The translations under genes were made by a program, and so were the position numbers. From Circinella umbellata (lineage: Eukaryota > Mucoromycota > Mucoromycetes > Mucorales > Lichtheimiaceae), in contig JAIWNF010000049.1 in the NCBI GenBank assembly GCA_025093555.1, positions 124,001 to 188,000 of the forward strand: 64,000 bases of DNA. The letters are read 5' to 3'. Under the pieces are notes generated by a model. It was not told the origin of the DNA. It did no database searches and saw only the letters and a list, made by a program, of their open reading frames with translations. This document shows, piece after piece, positions 37,890 to 52,864 of the stretch. Positions within the stretch are counted from its first letter, which is position 1; each line of letters starts with the position of its first letter.

Positions 37890-40800
37890 TTACGAAACAA
37901 CTTTAATAACTCCATCTCTATCACCACTAATAATCATTGGGTAAGGAACTTCTGTTAAAATAACATCAGTGATTGCATCCGTATGATTGCGTAATAAGTG
38001 TTGTTGCTGTGCGAAATTTGTTTCTTTAGGTGATTGATAGTGTCCACGATGACTACCACTACTATCACCCATATGCATTGAACTTGTTGAAGATGAATTT
38101 CTTTGTGAATATGGATATTCAAAATGAAATTTAATTTGATCATGAACTGCTGTACTATAAGTTGATATATAAAAAAGTTCCATTAAATAAGATTTACTTT
38201 TACTCGTGAATCTCCCCCCCCCCAAAAAAAAAAAAATATTGATCTTACATGTAACGAGGTTTAGGTTCATCTGAATCTAATCCTAAAAGTACACTTGAAC
38301 TTTCTGCTCTTGCAATATCCCAGAATCTAAGTTTACGATCAGAACCTCCCGTAATAATAAATCGACAATCAGAGGGTGATACAACTGCCTGAATAGAATT
38401 CTCTGCAAAATGAGCTTCATTAATAATTTCAGGTTCATCTAATAAATCATCTTCAGAGGGTGCTTCAAGTGCCTAATTTTTATTATTATTTAAAATGAAT
38501 TGAAAAGTTTTTTTTTTTAGTTGTTAAATAGGCTGTATTTAATATAATAGTACTCCCCCTCTCCCTCCGAATTATAATAATATTTACCTTGTAACGATCT
38601 GTATGAATATCATTAATAGCTTTTGGCATATCTTCGCCTAATTTAACAGAAAATACTTCAACACAACAAAGTTGTACAATATCCCATACAGACACTTCAT
38701 TTGTTCCAGCTGCAATAATAACATGTTTTCCTTCAGCCTTTGGATCATGACTTAATAACATATAATTAATTCGACTACCAGTATAATGAAGCCATGATCT
38801 TAGTAAGATTTGGAATCTTAAATCATAAAGTGTTAAAAATCCACGTGTTGTTCCTACAAGCATCCATGTATGAAGTCGATCTGTAACAATACTTGTAATA
38901 ACACCTATGTTTATAGTCCGGTTAACCCAGACTATTCATTTAACTAATAATATAATATTATGAACACCTTATTAACGTACCATAGCTTATAGGATTCTTT
39001 AACTTCCATAATGTTTCCATGGTAAGTAAATCCAAAGCATAAATGTTTCCTTTATTAGTGGCAAGTAGTAAAATTGATTTTGAGCCAGCCATTGTATTTG
39101 AAGCATCTATATAAATATATATAAGCAATGATACGAATTATATTAGATTAAAAGAAAGAAAGAAAGAAACGTATGTATATCACATTAATGAATTGTTGTC
39201 ATCTTTCTCTTACCACTAGTAAAATGTTTTATTGTTATAGCATATTCTTGGTTTAATTGATGCTTTCGAACAAGAACACACTTTCCAAACTTGAGTGCAG
39301 ATCCGGCATTTCGCATATCAACACTATTTTTTTTCCCAGTATGTTAGGTGTTTTCAAAAATACTTAACAGGTTTAAAAAGGCCAAAAAAAAGAAGAAAAC
39401 CCAGGGCAAGATTTGTAACATACCGAAAAACATGAATACTTCCATTATCTGAAGCTGCTGCAATACTATACGTTTGTTGTATAAAAGTCAAACATTTAAT
39501 TCGACCCCCTATAAATAAGATGTTATCATTCATATTATCTCGAAACTCTTTTTAATAAATCATTTTTATTTACCTTGTCGATTATAAGTTACACGAGATC
39601 GATTGGTTACATTGCGTTCCAAACGAGAACAATCCCATATTTTAACTGAACCATCATCAGAACATGATGCAAATAAAAGATTATCCCAAGAAATTGCCAA
39701 TTGATTGATAGATGCAGTATGTTCAGTAAAATGTGCAACCAAGTTACCTATAAAGTTATTCCAGAAAAAAAAATGCATATAAGATTATTTATATATATAT
39801 AATGCTATAAAAAAAATTAGGATGATGTGAATCTATTTACCTTCTGGTTTCCAACTATTAATACTTCGAAATGATGAAGATCCTTGTGGAAGTCGTCGAA
39901 TACGCTTCATAACAGCAGGATCTCCAGTAAATTCTATTCATATATATATATATATATAATCATTGGTATTTAATGTAATAATAGAGGGAGGGGGAAGGGT
40001 TTAAACTACTAACCTGGCATATGAGGAGGAAATGCTTCTTGTGCAACTTTTGTAAGTAAAGTTTTTAAATGTTCATATCCCACTATAAATGAATAAATAA
40101 ATGTAAATTATTGTTATCAAGAGAAACCAATAAATACATATAACAACTGAAGTATAATGTACCTGTAGACGTTTTAAGTTCTGGATCATTTTCAGGATAA
40201 GTTCCAGTTGATTTTGATGCAGTCAACATAGCACCTAATTTATTTAGTTATTTTATGATGTTAATATTGAATTTATATATTTATGGAATATCTTATAATA
40301 ATTTACCTTCAATTCTTGGTTCAACTTCACTAAATCGATTTGCACGTGGAGTGGGTGCTGATCGAATAGTACCACGATCATCACCATCATTTAAAGATAT
40401 ATTATCTACCTGTTTTGATCCTTCATCTATTAAACCAGGAAGTATCGCTTGTACATGAGGTTCACTTGCAACACGATTTAATTTACATAAATCTTGCTTT
40501 GATTGAGTTTGCATTAAACCACTTCTATTTTTTTTTTTTGATCGTTAATAAACAAAGATAATAAAGATCAAATAAGCATATAAGAAAAAAAAGAAGAATT
40601 ATATCTTACTTTTCTCCTCGTTCAGTCTAATAAAAAAAATAACAAGCAAAAAAATTTAGCTGATATATTATAAAGAAAAAAAAGAATGCTTTAAATTTAA
40701 TTTTTACCAGTTGAGATGTAACACCATTTGGAATATCTTGAAGAAAAACTGTCATTGGAGTGACACCAATACTTTTTAAAAAGACCTCACCACTCTAATT

Positions 40801-43800
40801 TTCATATTAATAAAAAACTACTTTTTTGTTATATAAACGCTTGAAATATTTTTACTTACAAAAATACTGAATTCATCAAATCCTCTTGGACGACTATTTT
40901 TAAACTATTAATAATCTACCCCCAAAATATTATTAGTCTTTTTTTTTTTCCATTCTAAATAAACTAACCTTAGTTTTGAACGCGATACTTTATAAATATA
41001 TTCTCGCATAAATAATAATTTTTCTTCATCTTCACTACTCATTCCAATATTTCTTAGTCTTTCAAGATATCCTTCGTCCCTTTTTTTTTTATAAATAGGT
41101 AACATATTAGTATACATGGTTTTTTTTAAAGAAAAAAGATAAGAATAAGAACCGTCCCCCCCCCCCCCTTTTTTATTCAACTAACTATTAAGAATTATAG
41201 ACTTACTCCATAGATCTTTGAGTTTCTTCAGATGGATTCAAATCATTATTTGCACCTTTAAGTGGCCAATCTTGAAGGGGAGGGGGCAAAAGAGAGTGGA
41301 TTAATGTAATTGATATGATGATAAAGTCGAAGGAGTTTATTTTTTTTTTAATAAAAATAATACTTACTAGTTTGATGATGTCCTTCAGAACGATAACTTG
41401 GGAAAATAGCATTAAGATTTTTTGATTTCTTTGTTTTAGATATTTGCCAATAAAGAGATCTTGAAGAAGCCTTTCCTGCCCAAGAAATAGCACGTTCATA
41501 AACTTGACGTGATAACTAAATAAATATATTATGTTAGTAGAACACCCTCTTTCTTGTTCTATATATGAAAAAATGGATCTTTCTTTTTTCTTACAGGAGC
41601 TTTGACATTTTCAACAAGATGAGCTTCATCAATTTCAATTATTTCAGTTTTTAAAAAGGGAATTAACCGAGGATATACAATACACCATAAATCTGTTTCT
41701 GGTAGATGTTTTGAAGCTGAAGATATAAAACCAATAGCACCTAATTATAATATGTATCAAATATATATGTCAGTTTTTTGAAAACCTAGAGAAAAAAGTT
41801 TACTTATATATTACCATATCGTATCCAAGTACTAGGATGACACATAAGTGGTGCAACTGTACCAATAAGTTCCCAAAGTTTAAGCTTATTAAATAAATCC
41901 AAATCTGCTAAACTTGTTAATGAATTTAATACTTTTTCTATAACAAATTCTTCTGCATCTATATAAACAATTGATTAAAAATATATGTTAATAAAATAAA
42001 CCATACGGAAGGAAGACAGATATATATATATATATATATATATACTACTTGCCTGTCAGTGCTTGTATCATAAGAGGCAATATATATTCATCTAAACTTC
42101 TTGCACCAACATAAGTTCCAACACCTTTTATACTTTCAAAAAATGTACTAAATAATAAAAAAAAAACCATGTTAGTAAAAATGAATTAATAAGTAATAAT
42201 TATTATTTTTTTAAATACCTTCGAAGCATCCAATCTTTATCATTAAGATAAGTAATCATATGACTAAGTAAAATATCATTTGCTTTTTGTCTTCCAAAGA
42301 ATACACATAAACATGTAATATTGGATAATAATGCTCTTTTGACACTACTTTCTCCATCAATTAAAAGAGTTGTTACTTGTTCTTGAATAACAGATTTTAA
42401 ATCTTGAAGTGATGAATCATAGGTTGACTTTTTATATATATAGAAAGCAAAAAAATAAATAAGTATTCATTTATGAAACAAATGAAAAACTAAATATTTT
42501 TTTTACCTCAAAATCAAGCTCTTCAGTATCAATATCTGTTAAAAGATAGGCATTATTATTTTTTAAAAGTTGGGTCATTTCTAAAAATCGAAGAGCAGTT
42601 TCTGCTAAAAGTGCGATACAACTTGCATAAGTAGTACGAACAAGAACATCTTCATCAGTTGCAAATTCACGAACACTTGGAAGAATATATTCAGGAAATA
42701 TACGTGCATTAATAGGTGAAATTGATTCTACCATACAAAGCTATATACGAAATTAATTATAATTTGATCCTATTCATCTCCCTCCTTTTTCACATACACA
42801 CATGTACTTACCACTTGAGTGAGTGTCTTGATGGCATTAGCCCGAACCAAGGCTATTTCATCGGTCAATAAAGTCATAAGATACGGTACTAATCGATCTA
42901 ATTTGACATCATCTGGTAGATGTTCACCTAGTGCCAATAATATATCAAGTGCTTTTAATTTTGAACTTGGATAGGTCGTGTTTCGTATTAAAGAACATAC
43001 AAATGATAAAAATATAAGTGAACCCTGTTCTAATACCATTTTTATTTTATTTCTTTGAGTTAAATAATATTCTAATGTATTCTTATTAAAAATAAATAAA
43101 ATTAGATTTGTTTTTTTTTTACCTCCAGGTTTACGTGAAGATCCAGTTCGATTAGAAGGTACATTATCCGGTTCATAATTAGGAATATTAAGTGTTGGTG
43201 GTAAAATAATCTATATATCCCCCCCCCAAATCCCAATCCACACATATGAATACACCCCATTAATAAAACCCTTGGTTAAATATAGAGTGTCTTTTTTCTT
43301 GGTTTTTAAAAAAATGTCACAAAAGATAAAAAAAAAGTTACATACCGCGGATGCAATGGTCTTTGGTAGGTCTAAAATTTTTTATAGTTTATTTTTTGAT
43401 GGATTTGTTTTTTGGACAATTATAAAAAATGAGAAACCAAAATTTGAAAAAGAAAAAAAAAATTACAAACTAAACAATTATCAAAAAAAAAGCTACAAAG
43501 AAAAACGGGGGAATAGAAAGAGTAAAAAAAAGAGAAATGACATACCTGATAATGTTCGTCGTGGCTCATCAACAAGTGAGCTTGAACCCATGGTATTATG
43601 ATTAGAATCTTCTTGAGATAAAGTGGCATCCACAAAATAAGCAATTTTATCAAAATCATGGTAAATTCTTTCAATTTTTTCATCTGCGTCTGTCAATTTA
43701 TGGTTAATAGGATTAAGTCCAGACATAAAAGTAGTGGATGTAGCTTGTTCGTTAATCGAATTAAAGTTTTGTTGTTGCTGTTGTTCTTGTGAAGAAGATA

Positions 43801-45640
43801 CATTATAACCTTTATCTGTAACTGAACTAATATAATGATGTAAGAATGTATAGAAATATCGAGGAAAAGCTTTATCACACCTATTTATGATATGTTTCAG
43901 ATTAATTTTCATAATTAAGAACATATCAACTTTAATTCTTATTATTTTTACCATTCAGTAAGATATCGATCTGCTGTATAGCGTGTTTTTGGATCTAATT
44001 GAATCATATGCTTCACCATATCCTAAAAATAAATAATCCTAGTAAATGTGACCTATCCTTGCTATAAAAGTACTTTTCTTTCTCACTTTCTGTATATATA
44101 TACCATCCCTTACCCTTATATGTTCATCTTCAATTTTATCCAACGTTTGATTTGGAGAATATTCATCCACTCGATATTTAAAAAGTTGTGATAATGAAAA
44201 AACTGAAGTTCCTTCCAAGAAAAGTTCTGCAATAACACATCTAATATAACAATTTTTCTTTTTTTAGTTAATTCAAGTTTCATTGAGGGTATATAATTCT
44301 TTTTTTTTTTACCCAGCAGAAAAAATATCCATTTCTGGTGTCAATTCATTAATTTGATCTCCAATATCCAAATTTTTCTATAAAATACATTATAGTTTAA
44401 TTCAATTAGATAAATCATATCATTTCATTTCTCTTGATGATGGTCCTATATTAAAGAAAAAATAGAGATAATAAACTACTTTACCATACGCTGATCAATT
44501 TCCGTTCCTGATTGATAAAATCGTTCAGGTGCAATATAACAACTACGTCTTGAAGACATATCAAAGAAAAACAAAAAGTCCGCTGGATCATCCTTATGCA
44601 AAAAAAAAAAAAAAAAAAAAAAAGGTTGTCAATTATTTTTTTCATCCATATGCTTCAAATAATTCTTTACCTCAGGAAGATAGGTTGGTTTATAAGATGC
44701 AAAATCAACAAGATAAGCCCAGTTCCATGACGTTACCATGACATTCTCAGTTTTAATATCTCCATGGTAAATCTAAAATAATATTTTTCCCCCAGCAACC
44801 AAAAAGGTTGATTAATATATACGCTCAAAAAAGAAACTTCTTTTTTTTTACCCCACAATCATTGACACTTACATTTTTTGCGTGTGCGTCTGCAATTCCT
44901 CTCAAAATTTGATAAGAAATCCATTTTTTTTCAATAAGTGAAAGAAATGGACGAGTACTATATATATATATATATATAAATTACGAGAGTTATGTATTTG
45001 TAAGCTTGGCAAAATACTAGATATGCCCTTATCTTCCAGACATGAATAATAACATTGCAAAGCCTTTTTTTTAAATACCTTATTCTATCATATAAACTAC
45101 TATAAAAATATTGTCGTACAATATAAGCTGCTTTTTCAGTTTCGAGAATACGTTGACAAGAAAAAGCATTAGGCACTTCCAATAAAGCATCATGTTCATC
45201 TATATATATATAGATATGTAAAAAAGTGGTGTCGAGAATATTTAGAATGAGTTGAAAGAGAAAAAAAAAAGACTCCAAATGTATATAAAAATTCCTCCTC
45301 TTTTTTTTTTTTTTTAAAAAAAATGGTGTTCACCTTGTAATTTTTTAGCGTTTTTTGAAAGTGAAAGTTGAGGATCGGATTTAACAAAAATCTTTACGAC
45401 GACAAGTGAATCTTTATGTCGTCCACATATCGTTTTCATAAAACGCGCATTACCAATACTATAAAATGATAATTGAAAAGTGGAATGGAGGGATTCGTAT
45501 TACGGTATTTATCAATATATATATACGACTCTAAAATAAAACAAAAATTATTACCTTCTTTCATAATAAATGTCACCTAATTCGCTTACATAACTATCTA
45601 TGCCAGCGATTGCAGTAACAGTAGATATTTTATTGCCCAT
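37890..45640 (-). CDS. VPS15: Vps15/PIK3R4 pseudokinase-like regulatory subunit of the Vps34 PI3-kinase complex
   Basis: Vps15 anchors and activates Vps34 for autophagy and endosomal sorting. The start at 45640 opens [20 protein letters not shown], with Gly2 placed for N-myristoylation, as in the family. The kinase-like domain (about 45640-43700) has the family loop [20 protein letters not shown] and [12 protein letters not shown] (HGD instead of HRD, DFA instead of DFG) and [28 protein letters not shown] segment begins the helical part. HEAT-like repeats follow (about 43600-41500: [54 protein letters not shown]). A linker leads to WD40 repeats (about 40000-37890), with [20 protein letters not shown] and a last blade ending [11 protein letters not shown]. 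There are about 25 or more short exons; individual small-exon borders were not all resolved. Confidence 0.93.
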
Positions 45641-46535
45641 AGTTCAAAAAAAAAAAAGAGGTATGAGGTGGTATATAATAAAGAAAGAAAAAATAAAGGG
45701 AAGAGAAAAAGTGGGTGGAGTTTGGATTTAGTTACTAAGCTGTGTTCTCTCTTTCCACATTTACTATAGTTAAAAAGCAGTTAAAGTTTGATAGGATACT
45801 TGCTACCTAAAAAGAAATCAAATGATAAATCCATATGACAATCCCTCCACTTTTTAGACAGATGATTAAGCATTGATGATAAGAATATCCGGTAAAGATG
45901 GTTATCCAACTTATTCATATTTTTATTCACTAATTATGAAGGTAAAAAAAAAAAGAATATTGAGTTAGCATTGATTATTTTACTTTTCGTAAGCAAGCGA
46001 GTAAGAAAATATATGCAGAACAAAAAAATTCATGCTCAAACGGCACATTTCATTTGTTTCATCAGCCGCTTATATTCTCATTCATAAAATTGAATCAACA
46101 CCCGAATAATAATTATTCTGGTTTTTTTTAACCAAAGATTTCCTCCTCGCCAACCTCTATAACAATTTTTACTCTTTGGTAGAGAACCAAAAGATATTAT
46201 CATATATCATCAATGAGTCACATCAGTTAGATACAGTGTCTTCTTCATTATGTATGTATATATATATTTAATATTCGAAAGGTGAAGAATAGGGAGAGAG
46301 GAAAGGACTATATAAACTAAATGAATAATTAATATTTTTTGTTACAAGAGAAAAGAAAAAAAGAATATTTTACAAATGGGAGATAAAGAAGTAAATACAA
46401 TAAGAATTAATTAGGTAAAAAGTATGTAAAAAAAAAGAGAAATGTATTTTATGGTACTTTGGAAGATGAGAGAGAAATAATAAGTGAATTAATGAATATG
46501 TTAGGAGGATAATAGTTGACGATAGATAAGATGAT
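45641..46535. other. Intergenic region between the KDM4-like 3' end and the VPS15 promoter
   Basis: About 900 bp. The VPS15-proximal 150 bp are purine/pyrimidine-biased and should hold its promoter. The rest is AT-rich, with no supported gene or element. Confidence 0.5.
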
Positions 46536-48890
<2,355 letters not shown>

Positions 48891-50454
48891 GGTTTATTTT
48901 ATTGGTTTTTTTCTTTCTTTTATTTGATCTTTTTATATATGAAAAAAAAAACTATATCTTGTGTTTATTAATAATAATAATAATAAAAGAAGGAAAAAGA
49001 AGCCAAGAAAAAATAAAAAAAAAAGTGACGACCTAAAAAAAAAAAAGTAGTTTTTTTTTTTTTGGGCAACCAAAAACTGGGAACGACTATTTTATTGGTT
49101 GGAAAAATAAAACTCATTGTCTCGTCGAAAACAGAAGGCACATTCTACATTCCATCAATTCATCGTGTCCCCCCAAATCCTTTATCATATTTTTGATATG
49201 GGGGAAGTTATTTTAAATAATAATTAGACTATCTTTTTTTTGTGAAAAAGCTCTCCTTTATTTTGGTTCCTACAATAAAATTATTATTATTTTTTTGTAC
49301 ATTGATGCCATTTATCTAAATTTATCACTTCAAAATCTGCCAATGGGTTCCTTACCTTATTAGAATCCCAAATAAAATGATTTGTTGTCACGGGGATGAG
49401 CAGTAGAAGTTGATCGAATTTCTGGTTGATTGGGTAACTCCCCAAAGTTACACAAGAGATTCCTCCCCCCCCGAAAGTCTAAAGCTTTTCAACAAAAATT
49501 AAAGCCTCTCTTTTTCACAGCGCTTAATTCTTTTACACCATCTTCCAATGCGAGAGAAGACAAACACTTGTTTATGTTATGCCTTAAATTTTTTTTTTTG
49601 ATATAAAAAGAAAAAGTGATTTATTGAATCACAACTTTCATAAGTATTAATATTTATCGGAAGAGGTTGTTTAAAGATGGAAGGTGGAAAAATGAATTTT
49701 TGAACAGTTTTTATTTTTTAACGTTAGTAAATTCAACAAAAAACCAGAACGACAAGAGAGAAGTGTATTTGGGATTTTGAATATGGAGAACTTTTATTCA
49801 AAATAGATGTCTATTGAAGGATAATGGTAGTAGGGGTTAATTTACGGATCATGTTCAAAATCAAATATTTGGAGATCACCAACAACAATAACACATGAAT
49901 AGAATTCTCATAAATAAAAACAATCTTTAGGAGTAAAGGGGTATTAGAAAAATAAAAATAAATAGCAACAAAATAACGATGAGCGTATACACGATGCAAT
50001 ATTTTTTGTTTTGATATTAAAAAACAACCTTTGGCAAAGATGAAACGAACTGAATATCACAAAATAGCTTACGATGAAGACAATATGGGGATATCCGAAA
50101 TTACATTGTTTTTAGGAATCAAACTGATCACAGAACATAAACTTATTGTTAGCATCATGTGAAAAGTGAGAGTCTCCGTTTGTATAAATAGATCAAAAAA
50201 AGCGAGCTATTACATGTTTGATCTTGTTGGAGAAAAATAAAATGTTAAATTATTGGTATATGATCATTGATTTGAAAGGGCAATAATGATAAGTAGGGCT
50301 AAAAAAAGATCTGATATATTTTCTGTATACAGATAAATAACGCTGGATAATGATGATGAAATCGATAATACAATTAATTATATATATTGTAATATAAAAT
50401 AAAAACAATAACCGATCATAACGTTGGATATCAAACATAAAAAATAAAAGTGTC
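48891..50454. other. AT-rich intergenic stretch upstream of the KDM4-like gene
   Basis: About 1.56 kb with homopolymer tracts near 48940-49065 (probably promoter-proximal) and no supported gene. It marks the change from the gene-dense block to the repeat-rich right end. Confidence 0.5.
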
Positions 50455-50515
50455 TAGCTTTATTACGAAACTCTTTGGAATGCTAACATCCAGTAAAGAA
50501 AAGCAACCGTAATTG
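50455..50515 (-). pseudogene. Fragment related to the unknown gene at 54612-56648
   Basis: Translated on the minus strand this stretch gives NYGCFSLLDVSIPKSF, clearly similar to GGCVSLLDVSIPKGLITV at the start of the last exon of the gene at 54612-56648. The DNA also aligns (CTTTGGAATGCTAACATCCA against CTTTGGGATGCTAACATCTA). Flanking exons were not found, so this is a short relic of a second copy. Confidence 0.6.
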
Positions 50516-50655
50516 CCTCTTCTTAAAACGTTAGTAAGCTTTTGAAATGTGTGGCCAAACTGTAAAAATTTTAATTACTATTTATATAACACTGGTGAGA
50601 AAAGGTAAAGGTTGAAATAATAATAACGTCATTTTTTTATACGATATCAAGGAGG

Positions 50656-51268
50656 ATGTCCTTGAGTTCAAGTTATGTCAAAGGTTCATTGTCCCCATAT
50701 TACGTATCAGGATTATTTGATGATCCAGATACAGTCAACCTCCGCTTTTGCGCCTTTCACTTTTGCATACCCTTTGATTTGGGAAATGTTAAAAATACTC
50801 AATGGAATCTTAACTTGCAACTTGCATTGAGGTTTTTGAGGAAGTTGCGCTATCAAGACTATACTATAATTTAACAATTGTGTATAGTATTCCTATGAAT
50901 GAATATTCAAATAGGAAAACACCAAAATGTCTGGAAATTTAAGGTGTTCAAAACCTGGGGAGTTGGCTGTAACGGAAAAATTCTTTAGATGGTAAGTATA
51001 TTCTATTGATTTATTATTCAAATGGTATTCATTATATTTAAAAACTTATAAATAGGACTAGGGTTACAAATGAAGAATCAAAACATGGATATATAACAAG
51101 GCAGCGTCCTGACAGCACAATCACTTTATTAGATGGACTTTATTATAGACCATCCTTAGAATTTGTTGAAGTCATAAGCATAAAACGAGGAAAGGATAAG
51201 CGTGGAATATCGAACGACCTTATCCGGCTTGAACTATTTTTTAAGAATGCGACCAAATGTAAGTGGTT
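50656..51268 (+). other. Possible degraded gene or two-exon fragment of unknown family
   Basis: Two coding-like pieces occur here. First, a 72-codon ORF at 50656-50874 (MSLSSSYVKGSLSPYYVSGL...). Second, a spliced frame starting at ATG 50925 (MSGNLRCSKPGELAVTEKFF), with a good donor (GTAAGT near 50994) and acceptor (AATAG near 51056), continuing RVTNEESKHGYITRQRPDST ... GLYYRPSLEFVEVISIKRGK to a second donor-like GTAAGT at about 51259. The second piece reads like real protein, but neither has a recognisable domain and no downstream exon was found. It may be a truncated gene next to a transposon. Confidence 0.3.
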
Positions 51269-51415
51269 GCTGGTAATACAAGTATGATAATAGGCAATAT
51301 TAATAAACAGAAAGAAACTCGGACTCTTAGTAACTACTTGATACTTGTACTCTAAACATTATTTTAGGGTTGATACTTTATTTTTTATTACAAAACTCAC
51401 TCCTGATGAAATGTA

Positions 51416-52151
51416 TATTGTCACCGCTCGCTACAACGATATTCGATATAACGATATTTTGATAGAGCGATAGTGTTTTGGGGCCTAAGACAGGTTAAGC
51501 AGGGAAATTTTGTTAATTTTCTATCATGATATCCGATTTCAGCAAAAATATCGTTAGATCGAGTGGACAAATGATATGTGTACTTGTATTTAAAAATAGA
51601 AGATAATTTGTTGCTAACGTCAAATTTATCTTCAAGCATCTTTTCCGAAAGAAAAAAAGCCCAGCGATATCCTTCTTCTACTTCCTTTATATGAAAATCA
51701 GATTGGTTTTTTGTCGACTATGTAGATCCAACTTATACTTTGTTAATTTTCATGTCTTTATAAACAATAGAGAGTATTTGACGCTTTAGTACGGTGGTCA
51801 CGTTTTTTTTTCTTATAGGGCATCATCATTAATTATATGTGATGATATGGTTGCAATTCAAAAGAAGTAATAAATCAAGGCTTATTTATCATAATAAAGA
51901 AAATTGTACGTACAAAGAAAAAAAATAATTTTTGTATTTTTATAAATTATTTACGGTATAAACTATACAATGTTTTAGAGCTTTTTTTCTTTTTGCAAGC
52001 CATATTAGATACTACATATGAGGTCGAGTACATATGAATAGGATTTTACCCGATCAGTATAACTCAAATTAAGAAATTGTCATCACGATTATTCGATATA
52101 ACGATGACCTTTTGATCTTACAGCTGGTATTGTTATAGCGAGCGGTAATGG
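51416..52151. mobile_element. TIR element of about 735 bp, possibly Tc1/mariner/pogo-type, non-coding
   Basis: The left end has CCGCTCGCTACAACGAT (about 51424-51440). The right end (about 52129-52146) is its reverse complement with two mismatches (ATTGTTATAGCGAGCGG). Just inside each end, ATTCGATATAACGAT occurs in the same orientation (51440 and 52090), followed by TTTTGAT. No transposase frame is present. TIR-plus-subterminal-repeat structure and size suggest a non-autonomous element; the superfamily is a guess. Confidence 0.6.
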
Positions 52152-52154
52152 TAT

Positions 52155-52587
52155 CATGTTTAATTTATACAGTTTAAAGGCACCATCTTCAATAGAGTCA
52201 TTACAAGGATTTGTTGGGTACTTTGACAAATTTTATCTATTATTCGATATCTTTAATGAACACTGCCTTTCACTACCTGCAACAATATGCAAGATAGTTC
52301 CAAACGAGAATCTTTATCCATTGAATCAATCGACATTATCTTATCAAAACCCGAAAGTAACAAGCGACCATGCTATACATCTTAACCAGTGACTCCATCT
52401 CAACATCAATCTCACCAAAAACCTTTAAAAATAAAAATTGTGTATAAAGCAACGTTTTTATAATACGACTCGACTTGCTACCTATCTTCATTTTCCTGTC
52501 CAATAATAATACGAAAGTTATTGATATTAAAAAGGAATAACCAACGCGTTATACCTAGCGCAGTATACTTTTCAATAAAAACCAATA
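52155..52587. other. Spacer between two TIR elements
   Basis: About 430 bp with a 78-codon ORF at 52156-52392 that has no recognisable domain. No other structure is seen. Confidence 0.4.
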
Positions 52588-52686
52588 CAGTAGACCTGGT
52601 TTTTGCACTCCCGCTAATTTGAAAACCCCAAGCGCTGCAGCTTTTTTGAGGAAAGTGACACCTTGAAAAAACCGGGGGGTCTACTA
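52588..52686. mobile_element. 99-bp TA-flanked pogo-like MITE
   Basis: The left end is CAGTAGACCTGGTTTTTGCA at 52588. The right end, read on the reverse strand, is TAGTAGACCCCCCGGTTTTT ending at 52686. Both ends sit against TA dinucleotides (52586-52587 and 52687-52688), the target duplication typical of Tc1/mariner/pogo elements, and CAGTAG ends are typical of pogo/Tigger relatives. No coding capacity. Confidence 0.65.
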
Positions 52687-52864
52687 TAAATGAATTTATC
52701 TATCCCCCTTCCTTCTTGCACTCAATAATTCTTATCACTTTCTCTTTTGGGATTAAAATATTCAATACGTATATGTATATATATTTTAAAAACAAATTGA
52801 CAATGATGTTTTGAAACCTAATTATCTTTTTTTGCTCAAGACATACATAATCAATTACGTCTAA

